From JBEAOO01 sp041164825 (lineage in GTDB: Bacteria > Pseudomonadota > Gammaproteobacteria > Burkholderiales > Burkholderiaceae_C), in NCBI GenBank assembly GCA_041164825.1, contig JBEAOO010000243.1, forward strand, positions 1-7,826: 7,826 nucleotides of DNA. The letters run 5' to 3'. The notes beneath the pieces are model-generated. The model saw only the letters and a program-made list of their open reading frames with translations, made no database searches and was not told the origin of the DNA. Shown piece by piece: positions 1 through 7,401 of this stretch; position 1 is the first letter of the stretch, and every line of letters starts with the position of its first letter. The translations under genes and the position numbers were made by a program.

Positions 1-2
1 CC

Positions 3-779
3 GGTGGCACCTCGCCCTTCGGCGCCTATGGCGACAACCCGCAGGGCATCCGCATCGGCCAGGCCACAGGGCGCAACAAGAGCGCCGTCAAGGTGTGGGA
101 CCAGCGCGCCTTCAAGGACTACGACGACAGCAAGGAAATCGGCACACGCAACATCAAGGTGGCCCTGCGCCGGCTGCGCCGTTTTGCGCGTGAAGGTTCA
201 GCCGAAGAACTCGACCTGGACGACACCATCCACTGCACCGCCGCCAACGCCGGCCTGCTCGACATCAAAATGGTGCCCGAGCGCCACAACAAGGTCAAAG
301 TGCTGCTGCTGATGGACGTGGGCGGCACCATGGACGACCACATCCACCGCGTGGAGGAGTTGTTCTCGGCCGCCAAGGCCGAATTCAAGCATCTCGAATT
401 TTTTTACTTCCACAACTGCGTGTACGACGTGATGTGGCGCAACAACCGCCGCCGCTACGCCGAGAAGTTTTCCACCTGGGACATCATTCGCAAGTACAAC
501 AAAGATTACAAGCTTCTGTTCATCGGCGACGCCACCATGAGCCCGTATGAGATCTTGCAGCCCGGCGGCAGCGTGGAAGGCCACAACGACGAGGCCGGCG
601 CCGAGTGGCTGCAGCGCCTGACCCACGCCTTCCCGCGTTTTGCCTGGATCAACCCCGAGCCACAAGGCGTGTGGGGCTACCGGCAAAGCATTGCCATCAT
701 TCAGCAGCTGATGAACCAGCGCATGTTCCCCATGACGCTCACCGGTCTCGAAGGGGCCATGCGCTTGCTTTCCAAATGA
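3..779 (+). CDS. vWA-domain (CoxE-like) protein, 3' part
   Basis: This is the C-terminal 258 residues of a von Willebrand factor A-domain protein; the frame is open from base 3 and the start lies upstream of the window. I recognise the family by the block GTRNIKVALRRLRRFAREG, followed by ELDLDDTI, then NAGLLDIKMVPERHNKVKVLLLMDVGG, EFKHLEFFYFHN and LLFIGDATMSPYE. The metal-site (MIDAS) first motif is DVGGT at 315-329, not the textbook DxSxS. A conserved Asp in GDATM (528-530) is a candidate further metal ligand. The protein is soluble, with no membrane segment in the visible part. Relatives are usually about 390 residues and often sit beside a MoxR-type AAA+ ATPase, with which vWA proteins act as chaperone or metal-insertion partners; such a gene would be expected upstream but is not in view. 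The exact substrate is unknown. The stop overlaps the tamA start (ATGA at 776-779), so the two genes are probably translationally coupled. Confidence 0.9.
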   Translation, partial: GGTSPFGAYGDNPQGIRIGQATGRNKSAVKVWDQRAFKDYDDSKEIGTRNIKVALRRLRRFAREGSAEELDLDDTIHCTAANAGLLDIKMVPERHNKVKVLLLMDVGGTMDDHIHRVEELFSAAKAEFKHLEFFYFHNCVYDVMWRNNRRRYAEKFSTWDIIRKYNKDYKLLFIGDATMSPYEILQPGGSVEGHNDEAGAEWLQRLTHAFPRFAWINPEPQGVWGYRQSIAIIQQLMNQRMFPMTLTGLEGAMRLLSK

Positions 780-2695
780 CCTTGCGGCCTGTTTGTTCCC
801 CTGCTCCTGCGCGCTCACCTCGTCGATCGCTGTTGCTGCTGGCCCTGCCGGGCTTGATGCTGTTCAACAGCGGCTGCGCCAGCGTGTTCGGCAACACGGC
901 CGATGCCCAGACCAGCAGCGCACAAAGCGCAGCGGCAGTGGTCACGCGCACTGTCTACCGCCTCAACATCAACGCGCCCGATGAGCTGGCCACGCTGCTG
1001 CGCACCCACCTGGATTTGGCGCGTTTTCAGAGTGTGCCCGCGGCCGACGCCATTACCCCCACCGAGCTCGACCGCTTGGCCCTGGCCGCACCCGCCCAAG
1101 CGCGCGGCCTGCTGGAGACCGAAGGCTACTTCGACGCCGACGTCGCCATCAGCCGCGGCAGCGCGGGCGCCGACGGCCTGCCCACCTTGACGATGACGGT
1201 GCAACCGGGCCCGCGCACCACCGTGCAGGGCGTGAACCTGCTGACCGAGGGCGCCCTCAACGAGGCCGCCCAAGCCGGCGACGCGCTGGCGCAGCAAACG
1301 CTGGCGAGCTGGCAAAAGAACTGGGCCCTGCCCGCCGGCCAGCCGTTCACACAAGGCGCTTGGAGCAGCGCCAAGAGTGGCGCACTGGCCCAGCTGCGCG
1401 CCGAAGGCTACCCGGCCGCCAGTTGGAAGCGCACCGTGGCGCAGGTGGACGCGCCCGAGCACAGCGCGAATCTCACCCTGCTGGCCGACAGCGCCGCGCT
1501 CTACCGCCTGGGCGCGTTGCGCATCGAGGGCCTGCAGCGCTACCCCGACCGCACCGTGCGCAACCTCGCCGCCTTCAACACTGGCGTGCCCTACAGCGAG
1601 AAGCTGCTGTTCGAGTACCAGGAGCGGCTGCAAAAGGTGGGCCTGTTCGAGACCGCCTCGGTCGAGATCGACCCCAACCCCGACACCGCGGGCGCAGCCC
1701 CCGTGATCGTGCGTGTCACCGAGCAGCCGCAGATGCAGGCCACGGTGGGCGTTGGCGTGAGCACCAACACCGGCCCGCGCGTGACGCTCGAACACCTGAA
1801 CCGCCGCCTCTTTGGCTGGGACTGGGTGGCCAAAAACAAGCTCGAAGTGGCGGCCCTGCTGCGCTCGTGGTCGGGCGAGCTCACCTCGCACCCGCTGGCC
1901 AACCAGCAGCGCAACCTGCTGGCCGCCAGCATCGAGCGCGATGACTCGTCGGACCAGACCCTCACCAGCTGGCGCCTGCGCGCCGGCCGCTCGCAAGACA
2001 CGCCGCGTTTTGAGCGCCTCATTTACGGCGAATACATCAACGCCACGCTCAAGACCGCCACCAGCAGCAGCCAGAACAACGCCGTCTCCATCAACTACGA
2101 CGGCACGCTGCGCGCGCTCGACAGCGTGCTGCTGCCCACCACCGGCAGCAGCCTCTCGGCCGAAACCGCGCTCGGCTACGCGCGCGGCGGCACCATCGCC
2201 CACGACGACGGCAGCAGCACCGAGGCCAAAGACGGCGTCTTCACCCGCCTGACCGCGCGCTACACCTGGTACAAGCCCTTGGGCGCCAGCTGGTACGCCA
2301 ACGCGCGCCTGCAAGCCGGCCAGGTGTTTGCGGCCCGCACCGTGGGCGTGCCCGACAGCCTGCTGTTCCGCGCCGGGGGCGACGAATCGGTGCGCGGTTA
2401 TGGCTACCGCACGCTCGGCCCCACCGTGGCCGGCACGCTCAGCAGCGGCCGCGTGTTGATGACGGCCAGCGCCGAAATCGCCCGCCCCATCTCGCCGCGC
2501 CTGCCCGCCTTCTGGTGGGCCACCTTTGTGGACGCTGGCAACGCCGCCGCCACCTGGGGCGACCTGAAGCCCTCGGTGGGCTACGGCGTGGGCCTGCGCT
2601 GGCGCAGCCCCGTGGGCCCCTTGCGGCTCGACCTCGCGCATGGCGTGCAAGTGCATGCCAACCGGCTGCACCTCAGCGTTGGCATCGCTTTTTGA
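776..2695 (+). CDS. tamA: TamA, Omp85-family outer-membrane assembly protein
   Basis: A protein of 639 residues, somewhat longer than E. coli TamA (577). TamA is the outer-membrane half of the translocation and assembly module, partnering TamB. Visible layout: basic N-terminus and hydrophobic signal at about 15-31 ending NSGC (Cys34), a low-complexity linker to about 57, three POTRA-like domains (roughly 60-142, 143-235 and 243-319), then an Omp85 beta-barrel from about 320 to the end. The signature VRGY of barrel loop 6 is at residues 539-542, inside GGDESVRGYGYRTLGP. The last strand LHLSVGIAF ends in Phe, as outer-membrane barrels do for recognition by BamA. I chose the ATG at 776 because it forms an ATGA overlap with the preceding stop and directly begins a signal sequence. 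An in-frame ATG at 605 would add 57 residues lying over the vWA gene and would bury the signal. The following gene is tamB, which supports the assignment. Confidence 0.93.
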   Translation: MTLRPVCSPAPARSPRRSLLLLALPGLMLFNSGCASVFGNTADAQTSSAQSAAAVVTRTVYRLNINAPDELATLLRTHLDLARFQSVPAADAITPTELDRLALAAPAQARGLLETEGYFDADVAISRGSAGADGLPTLTMTVQPGPRTTVQGVNLLTEGALNEAAQAGDALAQQTLASWQKNWALPAGQPFTQGAWSSAKSGALAQLRAEGYPAASWKRTVAQVDAPEHSANLTLLADSAALYRLGALRIEGLQRYPDRTVRNLAAFNTGVPYSEKLLFEYQERLQKVGLFETASVEIDPNPDTAGAAPVIVRVTEQPQMQATVGVGVSTNTGPRVTLEHLNRRLFGWDWVAKNKLEVAALLRSWSGELTSHPLANQQRNLLAASIERDDSSDQTLTSWRLRAGRSQDTPRFERLIYGEYINATLKTATSSSQNNAVSINYDGTLRALDSVLLPTTGSSLSAETALGYARGGTIAHDDGSSTEAKDGVFTRLTARYTWYKPLGASWYANARLQAGQVFAARTVGVPDSLLFRAGGDESVRGYGYRTLGPTVAGTLSSGRVLMTASAEIARPISPRLPAFWWATFVDAGNAAATWGDLKPSVGYGVGLRWRSPVGPLRLDLAHGVQVHANRLHLSVGIAF

Positions 2696-2701
2696 CGGCC
2701 G

Positions 2702-2711
2702 GGTGATCACC
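2702..2711 (+). promoter_or_regulatory. Palindrome with SD-like GGTGATC before tamB
   Basis: The 29-base tamA-tamB gap contains the perfect 10-bp palindrome ggtgatcacc. Its left part, GGTGATC, is complementary to the GATCACC near the 3' end of 16S rRNA, so it could work as the 3' portion of an extended Shine-Dalgarno sequence. It ends 16 bases before the tamB ATG, farther than usual, and no GGAGG core is present. Translation of tamB may therefore depend mostly on ribosomes arriving from tamA. The palindrome is seen directly; the role is inferred. Confidence 0.35.
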
Positions 2712-2724
2712 TTTATTTGCACCC

Positions 2725-5700
2725 ATGGTTGACGAGACCCTGCCGCCCGAATCCGCATCTGCGCCCGTGCCTGCCGCGGCAAACACGCCCACCACAACGC
2801 CTGTGTCGCCCCTGCCGCGCGCCCCCCGCAGCCTGCGCAGCAAGCTCATGCGCTGGGCGCTGCGCACCGCGTTGGGCGTGGTGCTGGTGGTGGTGGCGGT
2901 GCTGCTGTTCGTGATCAACGCCGGCCGCAGCGAAGCCGGCACCGCCGCCGTGCTGGCCAAGGTGCCGGGCCTCACCATCACGGGCTTGCGCGGCAGCTTG
3001 TGGGGCGATGCGCTGAAGGCCGAGCAACTGCGCTGGCAATCCAGCAACGGCGCCACCGTGGTCAGCATCGACGGCCTGGCCTGGACGGGCTTGCAGCTGC
3101 GCCCGCTGCCGCAAGTGGGCCAGTGGCTGGGGCTGAGCTTGGCCACCCTGCACGCCGACACCCTGCGCCTGGCCCTCCCGCCCAGCGACCCGGCCACGCC
3201 CACGGTGGCGCCCGCTGATCTGGCCCTGCCACTGGCGCTCAACATCCACGCGCTGAGCGTGGGCCGCATCTACGCGAATGCACTGGGCGACGCGCCCCTG
3301 CGCGACCTGCAAGCGCAGGTGCAACTGGGTGCCGACTTCGGCCACACCCACCGCTTCGACGCGGTGCAGATCGGCTGGGACCGGCTCAAGCTCGGCGGCC
3401 AGCTGCACGTGACGGCCGACGCGCCGATGGCCCTGCAGGCGCAACTGAACGCCACACAAGATGCCAGCGCGCCGGCCCCCGCCAGCGCCAGTGCATCCGC
3501 GCCCATCACCCCACCCGCCCCAGCCGAATGGCAGGCGCAAGCCCAGGTCAGCGGCACGCTCAACGAGCCCCAGGTGCAAGCCAGCGTGCGTGGCCGGCTG
3601 GGTGCCACGCAGCGCGAACAAACGCTGGACGTCCAGGCCACCTTGCGGCCCTTTGAACCCTGGCCCTTGGCCCGCCTGAGCGCGCAAGCACAGCGCTTTG
3701 ACCTGGCCGCGCTCAGCAGCGCCGCACCCACCACCGCGCTGAGCGGCCAAGCGCGCGCCATCACCACCGGGCGCGATCAGCCCGTCACGGTCGAGCTCGA
3801 CCTGCGCAACGAACTGCCCGGCCGCTGGGATCAGCAGCGCCTGCCCATCACGCAGCTGCAAGGCGCCGTGCGCGGCCTGCCGCAAGCGCCCAGCACGGTG
3901 ACGCTCAGCGGGCTCAAGCTGCAACTCGGCAACGGCAGCCAAAGCGCCGGCCAGCTCACGGGTGTGGGCGAGTGGACGGCCCAGCGCTGGACGCTCAACC
4001 TGCAACTCAGCGACGTGCAACCCCTGCTGCTCGACCAACGCGCCAGCGCCATGCGCGTGGGCGGGCCGGTGCAATTGGCTGGCACGGGCATGGGCACCAC
4101 GGCGGTGTCCAGCAAAGGCACAGGCGCCACAGCCAGCCCCATGCAGATCGACGTGAGGGCCGACCTGCGCGGCCAGCTGCAACAAGCTGGCACACCGCCC
4201 GTGAGGCTGCAGCTTGACGCCAGCGTCACGCCGCTCAAGCTCGACCTGCGCGAACTGCGCGCCGAGGCTGGCGCGGCGCAAGCCCGGCTGACTGGCACCG
4301 CACAGCGCACCGACGCGAGCGGCACCAGCAACAGCACGAGCAACAGCAACAGCAACAACAGCCCCTGGCGCGTGCTGGCGCAAGGCCAGCTCAGCGAGTT
4401 CGACCCGCTGCCCTGGTGGCCCGGCCCCGCCGGCTCGCCCTGGCGCCAAGGCCCGCACCGGCTCAACGGCGCGCTCAAGGCCGACCTCACCGTGCCGGTG
4501 GCCACCGCAGGGTCGAGCGACCTCAGCGCCGCCCAAGGCCAGGCCGAACTGCAACTCAGCCGCAGCCTGATGGCTGGTGTGGCGGTAGAAGGCACGCTCG
4601 ACGTGCGCAGCGCCGCCGCCGACACCAGCGGCCCCGCTGGCCTGCAAGCGCAGTTGACCCTGAACGCCGCCGGCAACCGCCTCAGTGCCAGCGGCCGCTT
4701 GGCCGGCCACAGCAGCCAGGCCGCGGCCGAGCGCTGGAGCGCCGAGATCGACGCGCCGCAACTCGCCAGCCTCGCGCCCTGGGCGGCGATGTTCTCGGCC
4801 GCGCCACGTGGCCCAGCCCCCGCACTGGCCGGCAGCCTCCAAGGCAGCGCGCAACTGCAAGGCCGCTGGCCGGCCGTTCGCAGCAGCGGCAACCTCAGCG
4901 CCGACACCCTGCGCTGGCAAGGCAGCACCGCGCAACAACTGCAGGCCAGCTGGCAAGCCGGCAGCAGCAGCGATGACGCCATCAACCTGCAACTCAGCAG
5001 CGGCCCGCTGCGGCAAGGCAACGCCGGGTTGGAGAGCGCGCAGCTCGCCATCACCGGCACGCTGCGCCAGCACCGCATCAGCGGCACCGTCGAATCCACC
5101 GCCCTGCCCCCCGCCTGGACCGAGCTGCTGCTGGCCGCGCCGCCGGTGGCTGCGGGCACCACGCGCCACAGCGTCGCCCAGCTCGACGCCCACGGCGAAC
5201 TGCTCAGCCACGCCACGCGCGGCCCCAGCGGCTGGCACGGCGTGCTCGATGCCTTCACCCTGCGCAGCCACGGCCCCACAGCCACGCCGCTGCTGCGCAC
5301 ACAGGCTCAGGCGCTGAGCCTGGACTGGCTCGACACTCCCCTGCGCCTGCAGCTGCAACCCGGCCGCGCCGAGCTGCTGGGCACCGCCGTGCGCTGGAAA
5401 AACGTGATGTGGCAAGCCGCCGGCCCGCTGGGCCAGGCCCCGCAGCTGGACCTCGACGGCGAGCTGGAGACCCTGGCCGTGGCGCCGCTGCTGGCGCGCC
5501 TGCAGCCCGATTTCGGCTGGGGGGGCGACCTGCAGGTGGGCGCGCAAATCAAGCTGCGCAGCACGCCGCAGGTCACCGCCGACATCGTGTTTGAGCGCCT
5601 GCGCGGCGACCTCAGCGTCACCGACGATGCCGGCGTGCAGGCCCTCGGCCTCACCGACCTGCGCCTGGCGCTGAACGCGCAAGACCATGTCTGGAGCTTC

Positions 5701-7101
5701 ACCCAAGCGCTGGCCGGCAAGACCGTGGGCGTGGCCGCTGGCGCCGTCATCACCCGCACCACGCCGGACGCGCCTTGGCCCGGACCGCAATCACCGCTGT
5801 CGGGCGTGTTTGAAGCGCAAGTGGCCAACCTCGGCACCTGGGGCGCCTGGGTGCCCACCGGCTGGCGGCTCGGTGGCGCGCTGCGCACCAGCGCCACGCT
5901 CAGCGGCCGGCTCGGCGCCCCCGAATACACGGGTGAAATGCGCGGCAACCAGCTCTCGGTGCGCAACGTGCTGCAGGGCGTGAACGTGAGCGAGGGCGAG
6001 GTGGCCATTGCGCTGCAAGGCGCCAGCGCACGCATCGACACCTTCACCGCCAAGGCCGGCGCCGGCACGCTCAAGCTCGAAGGCGACGCCAGCTTGGGCG
6101 AAACCCCACGCGCCGACCTGCGCCTCACCGCCGACAAGGTCGCCCTGCTCGGCCGCGTCGACCGCCGCATCGTCACCAGCGGCAACGCGCGCCTGCTGCT
6201 CGACGCCACCACACTCGGCCTCACCGGCGCCTTCAAGATCGACGAAGGCCTGATCGACTTCAGCCGCGGCGACGCGCCCAGCCTGGCCGACGACGTGGTG
6301 GTGGTGCGCGCCGCCAAAGTGCCCGAGCGCGGCGCTGCGGTGCCCGTGGCAGCCACCACCGAGGCCGCGCCGGTGCTGCCCACGCGCCAGCGCAATGTCA
6401 CCGTCGATCTGCAGGTGGACCTGGGCGAGCGCTTGCGCCTGCTGGGGCGCGGACTCAACACCGGCCTGCGCGGCGCGCTGCACCTCACCACCCCGGGCGG
6501 ACGCATGGCCATCAACGGCAGCGTCAGCACGACCGACGGCACCTACGCCGCCTACGGCCAAAACCTCAGCATCGACCGCGGCACCATCACCTTCAACGGC
6601 CCGGTGGAGAACCCCCGCCTCGACATCGAAGCCACCCGCCCCAACCTCGACGTGCGCGTGGGCGTCATCGTCAGCGGCACCGCGCAATCGCCGCGCGTGC
6701 GCCTGTTCTCAGACCCCGAACTGGCCGACCTCGAAAAACTCAGCTGGCTGGTGATGGGCCGCGCCAGCGACGGCCTCGGCCGCGCCGACACCGCGCTGCT
6801 GCAAACCGCCGCCGTGGCCCTGCTCTCGGGTGAAGGTGACGGCGTCACCACCCAGTTCACCAAAGCCATCGGCCTGGACGAACTCTCGCTGCGCCAGAAC
6901 GACACCGGCGACGTGCGCGAAACCGTGGTCACCCTCGGCAAACAGCTCTCGCGCCGCTGGTACGTGGGCTACGAGCGCGGCCTCAACGCCACCACCGGCA
7001 CCTGGCAACTCATCTACCGCATCGCCCAACGCTTCACCCTGCGCGCGCAATCGGGGCTGGACAACTCGCTGGATGTGATCTGGACGTGGCGGTGGAAGTG
7101 A
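2725..7101 (+). CDS. tamB: TamB, translocation and assembly module inner-membrane protein
   Basis: A protein of 1458 residues, longer than E. coli TamB (about 1260). TamB is anchored in the inner membrane by one N-terminal helix and spans the periplasm as a long hydrophobic-grooved beta-structure reaching TamA. Family members (AsmA-like: TamB, YhdP, YdbH) are implicated in moving phospholipids to the outer membrane. Visible here: a Pro/Thr/Ala-rich cytoplasmic leader (1-34), a basic stretch RSLRSKLMRWALR, then a Leu/Val-rich transmembrane segment at about 44-65. The family-typical start of the periplasmic part, LTITGLRGSLWGDALKAEQLRW, follows. Next is a very long run of degenerate beta-strand repeats rich in LQL/QLS/LSG. 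The conserved C-terminal TamB (DUF490) domain covers roughly 1090-1458, with DGTYAAYGQNLSIDRGTITFNGPVENPRLDIEA, LSWLVMGRA and the terminal LDNSLDVIWTWRWK. Two low-complexity spots occur: Ala/Ser/Pro near 248-265 and Ser/Asn at 535-546. The ATG at 2725 is the first in-frame start after a TGA at 2704-2706. Confidence 0.95.
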   Translation: MVDETLPPESASAPVPAAANTPTTTPVSPLPRAPRSLRSKLMRWALRTALGVVLVVVAVLLFVINAGRSEAGTAAVLAKVPGLTITGLRGSLWGDALKAEQLRWQSSNGATVVSIDGLAWTGLQLRPLPQVGQWLGLSLATLHADTLRLALPPSDPATPTVAPADLALPLALNIHALSVGRIYANALGDAPLRDLQAQVQLGADFGHTHRFDAVQIGWDRLKLGGQLHVTADAPMALQAQLNATQDASAPAPASASASAPITPPAPAEWQAQAQVSGTLNEPQVQASVRGRLGATQREQTLDVQATLRPFEPWPLARLSAQAQRFDLAALSSAAPTTALSGQARAITTGRDQPVTVELDLRNELPGRWDQQRLPITQLQGAVRGLPQAPSTVTLSGLKLQLGNGSQSAGQLTGVGEWTAQRWTLNLQLSDVQPLLLDQRASAMRVGGPVQLAGTGMGTTAVSSKGTGATASPMQIDVRADLRGQLQQAGTPPVRLQLDASVTPLKLDLRELRAEAGAAQARLTGTAQRTDASGTSNSTSNSNSNNSPWRVLAQGQLSEFDPLPWWPGPAGSPWRQGPHRLNGALKADLTVPVATAGSSDLSAAQGQAELQLSRSLMAGVAVEGTLDVRSAAADTSGPAGLQAQLTLNAAGNRLSASGRLAGHSSQAAAERWSAEIDAPQLASLAPWAAMFSAAPRGPAPALAGSLQGSAQLQGRWPAVRSSGNLSADTLRWQGSTAQQLQASWQAGSSSDDAINLQLSSGPLRQGNAGLESAQLAITGTLRQHRISGTVESTALPPAWTELLLAAPPVAAGTTRHSVAQLDAHGELLSHATRGPSGWHGVLDAFTLRSHGPTATPLLRTQAQALSLDWLDTPLRLQLQPGRAELLGTAVRWKNVMWQAAGPLGQAPQLDLDGELETLAVAPLLARLQPDFGWGGDLQVGAQIKLRSTPQVTADIVFERLRGDLSVTDDAGVQALGLTDLRLALNAQDHVWSFTQALAGKTVGVAAGAVITRTTPDAPWPGPQSPLSGVFEAQVANLGTWGAWVPTGWRLGGALRTSATLSGRLGAPEYTGEMRGNQLSVRNVLQGVNVSEGEVAIALQGASARIDTFTAKAGAGTLKLEGDASLGETPRADLRLTADKVALLGRVDRRIVTSGNARLLLDATTLGLTGAFKIDEGLIDFSRGDAPSLADDVVVVRAAKVPERGAAVPVAATTEAAPVLPTRQRNVTVDLQVDLGERLRLLGRGLNTGLRGALHLTTPGGRMAINGSVSTTDGTYAAYGQNLSIDRGTITFNGPVENPRLDIEATRPNLDVRVGVIVSGTAQSPRVRLFSDPELADLEKLSWLVMGRASDGLGRADTALLQTAAVALLSGEGDGVTTQFTKAIGLDELSLRQNDTGDVRETVVTLGKQLSRRWYVGYERGLNATTGTWQLIYRIAQRFTLRAQSGLDNSLDVIWTWRWK
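4327..4362 (+). repeat. AGC/AAC codon repeat in tamB (Ser/Asn tract)
   Basis: Twelve codons alternate mainly between AGC and AAC, giving SNSTSNSNSNNS at TamB residues 535-546. It sits between blocks of predicted beta structure (RLTGTAQRTDASGT before, PWRVLAQGQLSEFDPLPWW after), so it reads as a flexible linker. The trinucleotide pattern is the kind that can expand or shrink by slippage in multiples of three without breaking the frame. Confidence 0.85.
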
Positions 7102-7129
7102 GCGCCGCGCGCCTTGTGACGGGCGGCGC
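7102..7129 (+). terminator. Weak candidate hairpin after tamB
   Basis: Starting at the base after the tamB stop, gcgccgc (7102-7108) can pair with gcggcgc (7123-7129), leaving a 14-base loop. There is no T-run after it, and an alternative pairing gtgac (7116-7120) with gtcac (7134-7138) competes. It may help end the operon transcript or be chance pairing in GC-rich DNA. The rest of the spacer up to the tRNA shows no coding potential. A poor -10-like gaaaat at 7207-7212 lies at a suitable distance before the tRNA, but I see no matching -35. Confidence 0.25.
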
Positions 7130-7223
7130 CACGGTCACCGCTGCTGCCGCACAACTGAATCTGCACCCAGCCCCCCTGCAAGCGCAGCCGAGCCCCGCCC
7201 GCATGTGAAAATGCCGCCCGCGT

Positions 7224-7298
7224 CTCGCCGTAGTTCAATGGATAGAACGGCCGCCTCCTAAGCGGCAGATACAGGTTCGATTCCTGTCGGCGGGACCA
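7224..7298 (+). tRNA. tRNA-Arg (anticodon CCU)
   Basis: A full cloverleaf can be drawn. The acceptor stem is ctcgccg (7224-7230) with cggcggg (7288-7294), including one U-G pair. The D-stem is gttc/gaac with an 8-base loop containing GG. The anticodon stem is gccgc/gcggc with loop ctCCTaa, placing anticodon CCT at 7257-7259. A 4-base variable region and the T-arm acagg-ttcgatt-cctgt follow. The discriminator is A7295 and CCA is encoded at 7296-7298. The tRNA decodes AGG, a rare arginine codon in GC-rich genomes. The two bases on either side of the acceptor stem (g7222, t7223 with a7295, c7296) could extend pairing to 9 bp in the precursor. tRNA-Arg(CCU) genes are known frequent insertion sites for genomic islands. 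Confidence 0.95.
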
Positions 7299-7335
7299 TC
7301 TTCTTGGCGCGGTCTGCGTCAGCCGAACTGTGAAG

Positions 7336-7373
7336 TAAGGCATTACTTGGCGCGAACGCCAAGTAATGCCTTA
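7336..7373. repeat. Perfect 17-bp inverted repeat, 4-base loop
   Basis: The left arm taaggcattacttggcg (7336-7352) is the exact reverse complement of cgccaagtaatgcctta (7357-7373), separated by cgaa. With 17 perfect pairs it is far beyond chance for a region this size. Its arms are AT-richer than the DNA upstream. As RNA it would form a strong hairpin lying 38 bases after the tRNA, but no T-run follows, so a classical intrinsic terminator is unlikely. As DNA it could be a protein-binding palindrome, a REP-like element or a recombination relic. Confidence 0.95.
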
Positions 7374-7401
7374 TGCGAAGTCCCGCCAAGTAATGGCTTA
7401 T
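7352..7401 (+). repeat. Imperfect tandem repeat including the palindrome's right arm
   Basis: The right arm of the palindrome is followed at once by a second direct copy, cgccaagtaatggctta (7384-7400), with a single C-to-G difference. Both copies are preceded by gcgaa (7352-7356 and 7375-7379) and followed by t, so the units are 7352-7374 and 7375-7401. They differ by a 4-base insertion and one substitution. With the inverted arm, the core motif occurs three times in 65 bases. The arrangement suggests an operator array or iterated recombinase sites; the function is not known. Confidence 0.9.

Noticed and set aside
605..775. N-terminal extension of TamA from an upstream ATG
   Set aside because: It would overlap the vWA coding sequence by 175 bases, and the extra 57 residues would hide the signal sequence needed for export. 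ATG 776 is far better placed.
815..2797. 660-codon minus-strand open frame opposite tamA
   Set aside because: Same compositional artefact: Gly/Ala/Val/Gln-rich, no domain, and it lies opposite a well-supported tamA with POTRA and barrel signatures.
2713..5790. 1025-codon open frame on the minus strand opposite tamB
   Set aside because: Its translation is low-complexity Ala/Gly/Gln/Arg/His-rich with no recognisable domain, as expected for the mirror of a GC-rich gene. The plus strand here clearly encodes TamB.
5791..6687. 298-codon minus-strand frame opposite the tamB C-terminal region
   Set aside because: Repetitive His/Ala/Gly/Val composition with no family resemblance; the plus strand carries the conserved DUF490 domain.
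7336..7401. CRISPR array
   Set aside because: Only three short copies, one of them inverted, without regular spacers or cas genes. The pattern is palindrome plus tandem duplication.
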